Below, in pieces: positions 40,008 to 47,345 of a stretch of DNA of 64,000 nt. The notes beneath the pieces are model-generated. The model searched no databases, was not told the DNA's origin, and worked only from the letters and a program-made list of their open reading frames with translations. Made by a program: the position numbers and the translations under genes. Position 1 is the stretch's first letter; every line of letters starts with the position of its first letter. Origin of the DNA: Eutreptiella sp. 'Long Island Sound 2002' (lineage: Eukaryota; Euglenozoa; Euglenophyceae; Eutreptiales; Eutreptiaceae); the NCBI GenBank assembly GCA_964036045.1, contig OZ038384.1:36334238-36398237 (forward strand), read 5' to 3'.

Positions 40008-42716
40008 TCAGTGGTGCACTGCCGCCAGGCGTAGCCGGTGCTTGCGCTGCAGGGAGAACTCCCCGTCCGGCTGCAGCTGGAGTCCCAGGTAGGGGACGGA
40101 GTCCGCCGCTGGTACCCAGTACCACGGGTTTTCCAGGTGGGGGCAGAGGCGCAGCTGCAGGCCCGGGACCCCCTCCGTGGTGGCCATGGCGCACTTTCGG
40201 GGGTTGAGCTCCATGCCCATCATCCCCAGGTACGCGGCCACCGCCTCCACGCCCTCGACGAAGTGCTGCAGCATGTGGGCCACCACCAGCAGGTCGTCGA
40301 TATAGGCCTGGATGAGGCCGTGCTCGGCCCCTCCCGGCGGGCGCAGGCGGTGCCCCTGTGCCCTGAGCAGGGGCTCCAGGAGGAGCGCGTACAGCAGGGG
40401 GCTCTCGGGGTTGCCCTGCCGGACGCCGCGTAGCATGTAGACGGGCTGTGTTAGCCCGTGTGCTGTGACGATGCGCAGCCTGGCGCACGTGTGGAGGAAG
40501 AGCAGGAGGTCAATGACGTCCGGCGGCACGGAGGGGTGGCGCAGGATGAGGTGGAGGGCGCCGTGTGGGGCGGTGTTGAAGGCCTTGCGGGCGTCAAAGG
40601 AGAAGACGTAGTTGGGCCTTCCCCGCTGCAGCTGCCGCTGCGCCATGAACAGCGGGGGGCCTGTGTTGGAGCCAGGGAGGGCCCCCTGCTGCCAGTCGCT
40701 GACCACTCCGTGCCGTGTGAGCACCTCCGTGATGCGCTGGGTGAGGGGGCCCGTGAGCAGCTTCATGTCCAGCTGGCCCAGGGCTATGGGCCTGTAGTCG
40801 TCCAGTCTGGCAGAGGACGGTACCTTGGGGCTGAGCCAGATGTGCGCGTCCCTCCAGTGCATCGGCGGCGGGGCGCCGCGGAGGATGGCCCGGTAGGAAT
40901 GGACCAGGAGCCACTGGACGGGTGCCGGGAGGGCCTTGATGAAGCGGGCCTCCACGTGGTTAGGACCTGGGGCCTTGCCATCAGCCTTGTCCAGGGCGGA
41001 CTTCAGGTCCTGCATGGAGTACTGCTGGACCTGTGTCCAGGCCCCCTCAGGGACCCGGGGGACGTGGCGGCCGAGGACCGCCTGGAAACCCGGGAGGTCC
41101 ACCGGGCGTTTGTCATACAGTTCTCGCCAGAAGGCGCGAACTGCGAACATCACGTCGTGGGCCTCCGTGAGGAGCGTTTGGGTGTTGGGAACCCGCACGT
41201 TCCAGAGGCCTGACGGGCCTGGGGCCTCTACCTCTATGGCTCCCCGCACGGCTTTCCATCGCTGGGCGATGTCGGGGGCGTGGCGGCGCCAGAAGTCCTT
41301 GATGGTGCGCTTGCGGTCTGCCGCCAGGAGGGCGCGGAGCTGGCGAATGTCCTCCTCGAGGGCGGCTGCTTGCCTCTCCAGCTCCTCCGGTAGCTGGCCC
41401 TGCGTGGTCGGGCGGAACCCGGGCGACACACCCTGCAGTTCCTCCGTGAGCCGGAGCGCCGCCTCGGACCGGATGCCATGCCTGGCCGCGTCCGCCTGGT
41501 ACGCTGCCGGGGCGCGCGCTGCCAGGGTGTCATAGCGGAGGACCGCTGCCCGGAGCTGCTTTCCGCTCTCCGGGAGGTCCCCCTCCGCCGGGTCCGTTCC
41601 CGCCGGAGACGGCTGCCGGCGTCCCACCACGCGCGCCAGGGCGTCATGCGTCGCGTGGAGGTGTTCGAACACCTTGTCCACCGCGGCCGCGGGCATGGAC
41701 CCGTAGTTGTGCTGCTCTGCGGGACCCAGCCAGGGCGCCAGGGAGGGTTCATCCTGCGCGGCGGTGACCGCCGCCCACAGGCAGTGTTGGACGGGCGCGG
41801 CCTCGGCGTCGTACGGGAGGAGGCGGCCCTCCGTGTGGCTGTAGGGGGTGGGCATCGCCGCGCGCCCCGCTGCGCTGAGGAGACCCGGCAGGGCCAGGCG
41901 GACCGGGAGGTGGTCCGAGCCGACCACCTGGGGGTGTGCCATGCCGCGAGCCCAGACGCTTTCCCGCAGGGACCACAGCAGGAGGGGCTTGTTGACCAGG
42001 AAGGTGTCCACCCTGTGCTGGGACGGGTGGAGCGTGGGGGTCATGTCCTCCTCGCCGCCTGCCGCGGCTCTTCGGAAGCCGCAGGCCTCCCAGCCCGCTC
42101 GGAAATGCTCCGTGGCCGGGTTGGCGGGGACATCCATGTAGATGTTGGTGTCGCCGGCGATGACCACCGGGTGCCTCCCGCCGAGGCTGCGTGCCGTGGC
42201 ATACATTTGTATGTCGGCCCAGAACGCCGCCCGTCCCGCCCACGGGGAGCAGCCTGCTTGCGGCCCGTGGACGTTGATGAGGGTGAGGCCTCCCCCGTCC
42301 GTGCGGATCTCCAGGGCCGCGGCCTTCCCGGGGACAATTTCCGTGAAGCTGAGCACCTCGTGCTCCGCCACGTACTTGCTGCTGACCGCGGTGAGGAGGC
42401 CCCCCCCTCTCGAGCTGGAGGTGGCCCCCGTCTCCGCCAGCCGGCTGCTGAAGTAGGCGGTGTACCCCTTGTCCCGGAGCGCCGCGGCCACGTGCATCTC
42501 CTGCGCCCTGGTGGCGATCCCCGTTTCCTGGAGCATGATGGCAAAGCCCCCCTCCTGGGGCAGCATGCCGGTGATGAGGTGCTCCTTGTCGGTGCAGGCC
42601 GCCGGCCCCCGGCGCCGCCGGAGTGTGTCCCGGAGGGACCGGTCTGGCGGCACGAGGCCGTTGCGCAGGTTCCACGAGAGGAGCCACAGGGCGTCGCCCG
42701 TCGTGTCCTCCTGGAG
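40008..42716 (-). CDS. LINE APE endonuclease and reverse transcriptase
   Basis: Open right after the TGA at 42,717. Endonuclease motifs in order: LLSWNLRNGL (Asn), MLQETGI (Glu), INVHGPQ, VIAGDTNIYMD (GDxN), HRVDTFLVN, GSDHLPV (SDH), so all APE catalytic positions look intact. RT motifs: KAPGPNHVEARFIK, DDYRPIALGQLDMKLL, FSFDARKAFNTAPH (catalytic Asp), GVRQGNPESPLLYALL, AYIDDLLVVA (YIDD). This is the enzyme for target-primed reverse transcription. A translation start could be GTG/none if it is part of a larger polyprotein, as the upstream frame is continuous apart from the TGA. Confidence 0.93.
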   Translation of the reverse strand, partial: LQEDTTGDALWLLSWNLRNGLVPPDRSLRDTLRRRRGPAACTDKEHLITGMLPQEGGFAIMLQETGIATRAQEMHVAAALRDKGYTAYFSSRLAETGATSSSRGGGLLTAVSSKYVAEHEVLSFTEIVPGKAAALEIRTDGGGLTLINVHGPQAGCSPWAGRAAFWADIQMYATARSLGGRHPVVIAGDTNIYMDVPANPATEHFRAGWEACGFRRAAAGGEEDMTPTLHPSQHRVDTFLVNKPLLLWSLRESVWARGMAHPQVVGSDHLPVRLALPGLLSAAGRAAMPTPYSHTEGRLLPYDAEAAPVQHCLWAAVTAAQDEPSLAPWLGPAEQHNYGSMPAAAVDKVFEHLHATHDALARVVGRRQPSPAGTDPAEGDLPESGKQLRAAVLRYDTLAARAPAAYQADAARHGIRSEAALRLTEELQGVSPGFRPTTQGQLPEELERQAAALEEDIRQLRALLAADRKRTIKDFWRRHAPDIAQRWKAVRGAIEVEAPGPSGLWNVRVPNTQTLLTEAHDVMFAVRAFWRELYDKRPVDLPGFQAVLGRHVPRVPEGAWTQVQQYSMQDLKSALDKADGKAPGPNHVEARFIKALPAPVQWLLVHSYRAILRGAPPPMHWRDAHIWLSPKVPSSARLDDYRPIALGQLDMKLLTGPLTQRITEVLTRHGVVSDWQQGALPGSNTGPPLFMAQRQLQRGRPNYVFSFDARKAFNTAPHGALHLILRHPSVPPDVIDLLLFLHTCARLRIVTAHGLTQPVYMLRGVRQGNPESPLLYALLLEPLLRAQGHRLRPPGGAEHGLIQAYIDDLLVVAHMLQHFVEGVEAVAAYLGMMGMELNPRKCAMATTEGVPGLQLRLCPHLENPWYWVPAADSVPYLGLQLQPDGEFSLQRKHRLRLAAVHH

Positions 42717-43829
42717 TCAGCTATCCCGCATCGGCATCGCCGCCGGGTTCGCTGGTGCCGCCAGGGCATCTGGGTGCGCCGCATCCGCTGAGCCCGTTCC
42801 CAGCGGGGCCCACAGGGGGGCCCGGAGGACCGGGGGAGCCAGGGGGGCCAGGGGGGCCAGCCCCGCGGGGATGGACATGGACCCTGGTGGGGCCGCACCG
42901 CCGGCCCCCGGGGCCGCTCCGGGTGCCTCCTCACCTCCATCTGCGTGGTCGGCTGCCTGGGGCGGGGGGCGCCAGGTGTACGGGGCGTGCCACGGGGAAC
43001 TCCGTGCTCTCCCCTGCAGGATGTTGGCGGCCGCCTCCTTGTCGTCCGCCGGGGCCGCAGCGTGCACCGCGTGCCACGCCAGGTGTTCCAGCATCGCCCC
43101 GCTGGTGTAGTACTTGTCCGCACACAGGGGGCATGTCGTCGGCTCCGTGGCCCCTCGCGCCGGGGCGAGCTGCACCGACTTCCGAATTGCGCCCTCCGCC
43201 GCTGGTTCGAAGGGCAGGTTGGCCAGCGGCACCGTGTGTGGTGCCAGCGTGCGGCCCGGGGCCGCCGCATCGAGGGCTCGCGTCGCGGGCGCGGGCCCGA
43301 GGCCTCGGGCGGCATCGCGCTGCGCGTCTGCTTGCAGCCACGTTTGCCAGTGCGTGGAGCCGATTTGGCGGTCGGGTTTGCCCCTCCATCGCAGGTCGTG
43401 GAAGGCCTGTAGCCAGTGGTACACCGCGGTCGGGACCGCCAGCTGGAGCTCCAGGTCGGCGGGGTGCGCCGCTGCCGGCCACACTCCCGGCCTCGCCGCC
43501 CGGGCGTTGTCCTTCAGCCTGACCTGGAGCAGGAGGGCGTGGTGTTCGCCCTCCCGCAGCGCCTTGATGATCATGCGGGTGCAGTCTGCCACGCGGATCA
43601 CGGCTTCGGGCCCCGGCAGGCGTTCGGGGTCGCAGACGACGATGTGCGCGTCCGCCGGGCTGAACATGCAGACCACCCACTGTGGGTTCTGCTGTCCCCG
43701 TTGGGCCACCGCCAGGGTAGCCGCTGGGCGGGCGTGCGTGATTGGCCCCGCGTGGAGGTCCGGGACGTCCGTGGCCCTGATGGCGTCTCCCTGCCACGCG
43801 GCCCGTAGATGCTCCTCCTGGTCGGGGCT
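42717..43829 (-). CDS. LINE polyprotein segment with C2H2 zinc finger
   Basis: In frame with both neighbours, between a TAG (43,830) and a TGA (42,717). It carries a clear C-x2-C-x12-H-x3-H finger (CPLCADKYYTSGAMLEHLAWH), like the N-terminal DNA-binding fingers of R2-type LINEs. It ends in a Pro/Gly/Ala-rich linker just before the endonuclease. It is probably part of the ORF2 protein N-terminus or the end of an ORF1 protein. Confidence 0.75.
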   Translation of the reverse strand, partial: SPDQEEHLRAAWQGDAIRATDVPDLHAGPITHARPAATLAVAQRGQQNPQWVVCMFSPADAHIVVCDPERLPGPEAVIRVADCTRMIIKALREGEHHALLLQVRLKDNARAARPGVWPAAAHPADLELQLAVPTAVYHWLQAFHDLRWRGKPDRQIGSTHWQTWLQADAQRDAARGLGPAPATRALDAAAPGRTLAPHTVPLANLPFEPAAEGAIRKSVQLAPARGATEPTTCPLCADKYYTSGAMLEHLAWHAVHAAAPADDKEAAANILQGRARSSPWHAPYTWRPPPQAADHADGGEEAPGAAPGAGGAAPPGSMSIPAGLAPLAPLAPPVLRAPLWAPLGTGSADAAHPDALAAPANPAAMPMRDS

Positions 43830-45290
43830 CTACACAAGTGTGGGGGGGTTGACCCACCCCGGTTCCTGCCTCTTGTTGGGGGCGCTGACAGTGTGTAGCA
43901 GGACCGCCAGCGGCCAGGGGTCCGCCGACATGTAGTAGGCCTGTGTGGGCCCCTGTCGCCAGTCGACGTGGGGCAGGGGCGGGAAAGCCCCCTGCCTGGC
44001 GGTGCTGTGCCAGACCGTCCATCGGCCTCCGGCCAGGACGTGCGACCGGTACCCTCCGGTGTGGCCGTGTATGATGGCTTGGTAGCCTGCCGTCTGCAGT
44101 ACCAGTGCCCCCCCCTGCTTAGGCCCGGGCGGGGGTGCGCCATCGCCCGCACCCCAGACGCGGGTGCGCCCGCGGAGTGTGGCATGCCACGGGTCTGGTG
44201 CATCGCGCTGAGGCCCTTGTATGCATCCCGCAATTTGCGCCGGGCCGTGGTGGTGGACGAAGCTCTCCCCGCCGTCTGCTAGCAACGCCGCCGCGACGAC
44301 GTATAGTTGCTCCGCCGTGAGGGGTGCCGTCGGCTCGTGCGTCGCGGCCGGCCGTCGGGGCCGCGTGTCGCGGCAGGGGACGTGGGGCAGCAGTTGCGCC
44401 GGCCACGCCGCCACTGGACCCATGGTGACGGCCACGACCGCGGACGCCAGCGCCGTGCGGTCCGTGGGTCTGTACTGCCGGAGTCCCGTAGTATCTCGGG
44501 TGAGGTGCCTGCAGGCTGCCATCCAGGCCACCGCTCCGCAGTTCGTGCAGTCCGGTTCGGCACCACTCGCGTCGTCGCCTCCCCTTTGCTGTACCGTGGT
44601 GGCGGTTTCGAGCAGGGGGGCCCGCTGTAGCGCCTCCGGGCCCTGCCCCGGCGGGAGGGCGGGCGGGACTGGCTGCGGGTAGTTTTGCGCGCCTCGGCGC
44701 TCCGGGTGCGTGTGGTACGGGTTTTGCCGGCGGTGTTCCGGGGCTGCCCGTGGCTGGAAGAGGAGTTGGTGCAGGTACCAGTGGCCCTCCGCGGTGGACG
44801 GATTGCAGAGCGTTAGCCACTGTTCCACCACGCCTCCTGGGTGCGCAGCCTCGACGCGGCGCTGCAACCCCAGGCGGCCTAGGCGGTTGGACGTGCCCGC
44901 GGGTGGGATGTGTGCTTGCGGGTAGAGCACCCGCAGCGGCTCCAGCGCCAGGTCCAGCACTTCGTCGTTGAGCTGCTTCGTGAGGGCCGACGCCCTGTGT
45001 AGGGCGTGGAGGACCCCGGGTGTGGGGGCCGTGAGCTGTTCGAGCACCGGTCCCGGCGGGTACCGCGTACCCGGGTTCGTTAGCCACTCCCTGGTGTGGC
45101 TCAGTACGGCCTTCCACACGTCCCTTGTAAAGGCGTGCTGGGGGGCCAAAGAGGGTACCATCCGTAGGAGGCCGTAGCACGCCGGCGGGGATTGCATGGG
45201 CTGTGGGGCGGCCGCCGTGATCCACCTGCACGCCGTGCCGGGCACGATCGCCCCCCATTCCACGGTCCCCATGCCTCGGCGTGGATCAGC
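43830..45290 (-). CDS. LINE polyprotein segment, Cys/His-bearing, unassigned
   Basis: The true coding stretch probably starts near 45,265 where the frame of the upstream segment shifts by one base (HAEAWG then TVEWGAIVPG). It contains CTNCGAVAWMAACRH, a possible zinc ligand set, and helix-rich regions (HALHRASALTKQLNDEVLDLALEP). It ends with TAG in frame with the C2H2 segment. The upstream Arg/Pro-rich part of the open frame to 45,839 is an out-of-frame shadow. Confidence 0.65.
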   Translation of the reverse strand, partial: ADPRRGMGTVEWGAIVPGTACRWITAAAPQPMQSPPACYGLLRMVPSLAPQHAFTRDVWKAVLSHTREWLTNPGTRYPPGPVLEQLTAPTPGVLHALHRASALTKQLNDEVLDLALEPLRVLYPQAHIPPAGTSNRLGRLGLQRRVEAAHPGGVVEQWLTLCNPSTAEGHWYLHQLLFQPRAAPEHRRQNPYHTHPERRGAQNYPQPVPPALPPGQGPEALQRAPLLETATTVQQRGGDDASGAEPDCTNCGAVAWMAACRHLTRDTTGLRQYRPTDRTALASAVVAVTMGPVAAWPAQLLPHVPCRDTRPRRPAATHEPTAPLTAEQLYVVAAALLADGGESFVHHHGPAQIAGCIQGPQRDAPDPWHATLRGRTRVWGAGDGAPPPGPKQGGALVLQTAGYQAIIHGHTGGYRSHVLAGGRWTVWHSTARQGAFPPLPHVDWRQGPTQAYYMSADPWPLAVLLHTVSAPNKRQEPGWVNPPTLV

Positions 45291-46516
45291 ACCTGGCCTT
45301 GGACCATGGGGAAATAGGGGCTCGAGCGCCCCTTCCCTTCCTTCCACCGTACCCAGGCGGCCCCCGCCTGCAGGCTGCGGAGCAGGGCCACGCCGGGGAG
45401 GAGCGGCTGCGGGAAAGCCCCCTTGTCGGCCTGGATGGCGTGGGCCAAGGTGCCCATGGGCAAGTACCACAACGGGAGGGTCCAGGGGCCCGGCAGCGGT
45501 TGCGCCACCCCTGCGTCCCATCGCCACTCGGAGTCTGGCGGGGTGGCCGGGACCGTGCCCGTCTGCAGGAAGTGGCGTGCCTGCTTGTCGGGGTGCCGTT
45601 GAAGGGTTGCCGCGAGGCTGAGCCCCTCTGCCGCTGGTGCCACCGGGAGGCCGCCCCGGGGTCTGCGCCAGGGGTATTCCTGGTCTGCCGGCCAGGTGTG
45701 GAGGTCCCGGGCGATGTCCTCCGCGGTCCCTGTGGGGGCGTCCTCTGGTGCCAGGTGCCACATGACGGCGAGCACCGCCCATGTTGAAAAGGGCCACGCC
45801 CGCGGGGGGGTGTACACCTGGATGGTCCACTGTGGGCACGCCCGTCGCACGCGGGACGCGTGGAGCACCCCTCGGACCATGTCCGCCGCCAGGACCAGCA
45901 CCATTCCCGAGGGATCCACAATGATCCCCTCTACGGGTCCACCGTGGCAGCCCCGGATGTGCAAGGCCACTGCCGCCTGTCCCGCGTGGGTGACTCGGTC
46001 GACGGCCTCCTGGATGTTCACGCTGCCGCGCGCGGTCTCATCCAGGATCCAGCCCTGCACCACCCCGTAGCGTAGGGCGGCGCGTGCGGCCGCGGGTTTC
46101 ACCTCGGGCAACGCTCCGTCATCGGGGCCGGGCTGGGGGTGCTGTTTGGGGCACCAGCCTTCGCCGGTGCAGTGGCCCTGTTTCCACGCGGGGCAGATCG
46201 CGGGTACGCTGCCCGCCGGCGGCGCCGGTTCCGCGGGCGCGCCTCCCGTGGGGGGCTCCGGCAATGCCTCCAGGTCGGAGTTCGTGCCCGCGTCCCCTTG
46301 TGGGGGGTCTCCTTCGCCGTCTCTGAGTCCCAGCGCCCTGATGACCTCGTGTGCTTCGTCCAGCGTCGGAGATCGGGGGCGTGTCTTGCGTGGTGCCGCG
46401 GGTTCCGCCATTGCTGTGTCGCTGTGTCTAAGAGCAGGGGGTGGGGTGCGGATGTCCCGTGGCTGGTGCGTTGGTGCGCTGGTGCGTTGCTCGGTGTGGG
46501 GGTGGTGGATGGGCAT
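45262..46516 (-). CDS. LINE ORF1-like protein with CCCH zinc finger
   Basis: It starts MPIHHPHTEQRTS, about 150 bases from the LINE 5' end. A CCCH finger C-x7-C-x5-C-x3-H (CPAWKQGHCTGEGWCPKQH) lies near residue 115. Further on is ALRYGVVQGWILDETARGSVNIQEAVDRV and a Trp-rich alpha/beta region. RNA-binding CCCH fingers occur in ORF1 proteins of some plant and algal LINEs. The frame is lost at about 45,265 by a one-base shift. Confidence 0.75.
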
Positions 46517-46663
46517 CCCCGGGGGGGCGCTTTCCAGCGTTGCGAGGGGCGTCCGGTGTTAGGCGCTGTCCCTCTCCCGGTCGCCCGTCCTCCGGAGCGG
46601 GCAGCCACGGTTCCGCGACCCGTGTATCCCGGGTGCGGTCGATGCGGGCGTGTGGGCCCAGCA
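46517..46663 (-). other. LINE 5' untranslated end
   Basis: From the target duplication to the first start codon. It is visibly similar to LINE 3'-region segments at about 4,040-4,185 and 12,470-12,595 (shared GGGGGGGxGC, CGTTGCGxGGGGCGT, CCGCGACCC, GCGGGCGTG in the same order). LINE internal promoters lie in this region. Confidence 0.6.
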
Positions 46664-46679
46664 CCTTCAACTTCCATAG
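46664..46679. repeat. 16-bp target duplication of the LINE (5' side)
   Basis: Exact match to 11,578-11,593. Confidence 0.88.
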
Positions 46680-47345
46680 GGCTGGCAGCCCCTCGTAGGT
46701 CTAGGGCGGCGATTTCCTCGTTGTTCAGCTCGCACTCCTCCCCACAGAGGTCTTCAGGATCATAGTAGCGCTTCAGGTGTTGAGCAGCGCACACCAGGGT
46801 CCCCCCTAGACGGGGGAACACCGCACGGTGATACGGTGTCCATCAACTGATGGAATCTTGTACGGCCCGAAGTATGGGTCATCGCTGGTAGAGCGCGGCC
46901 AGGCGGGTAGTCTACTGTGGTGCACAAGCACCCAGTCCCCCTCTTGGTAGGTGGCCGGTACTCGGTGCTTTTTCTTCTTGTTCCACTGACGCTCCCTCAC
47001 TCTCTGGAGCATAGCCTCTGCCTTGTCCACCTTTGCTTGTTGCTCTTGGACCCATTCACCCACAGAAGAATGGGTGTCCTCCGGATAGGGGGCATGTAGG
47101 AACCACGCCGGGCGCCCTAGGAATAGCTCATGGGGCGAGTAGCCAGTAGCTGAACTCTCTTGGGAGTTCATCATCAAGGATATGACGGGGAGTAGTCTCA
47201 CTCAGTCTCTGGTGCGTTCAGTTTTGCACCATATCCTTACATTCTCCTTGAGGACACGGATCTGTCGCTCACATAGGGGGTTGCTCGTGTGCGAGTAGGG
47301 GATCCCCGTAGACACCTGGACATTGAGGGATCTCAGGACCCTCTT
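46680..47345 (-). pseudogene. Inner CV1 integrase end, interrupted by the LINE
   Basis: It continues integrase after the TAA at about 47,346: PYSHTSNPLCERQIRVLKENVR supplies the catalytic Glu, then a TGA in place of Trp, then GYSPHELFLGRPAW. An SH3-like GDWVLVHHSRLPAW follows, and after a one-base shift near 46,810 LKRYYDPEDLCGEE up to MEVEG, where the LINE cuts it. The chromodomain lies at 11,304-11,593. Confidence 0.82.

Larger units (their letters stand above)
11594..46663 (-). mobile_element. Giant non-LTR retrotransposon (LINE, copy A2), interrupted by CV2
   Basis: Bounded by an exact 16-bp target duplication. The 3' end is at 11,594 (tandem tail, stem-loop) and the 5' end at 46,663. 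Minus-strand order: 5' UTR, CCCH and other zinc-finger frames, C2H2 finger, APE endonuclease, RT, RNase H, CCHC finger, [CV2 19,651-36,503], C-terminal Cys-rich segment, 410-codon frame, 710-codon frame, about 4 kb 3' region. Subtracting CV2 leaves about 18.2 kb, well over twice the usual LINE length. Continuity is supported by the frame reading straight through the CV2 site and by copy A1 being collinear with the 3' third. Confidence 0.82.

Noticed and set aside
38676-42719. Selenocysteine or general UGA recoding in the LINE
   Set aside because: TGA interruptions also occur in the dead CV1 copies at Trp or Arg positions. One of the four LINE stops is TAG and there is also a frameshift, so decay is the simpler reading.
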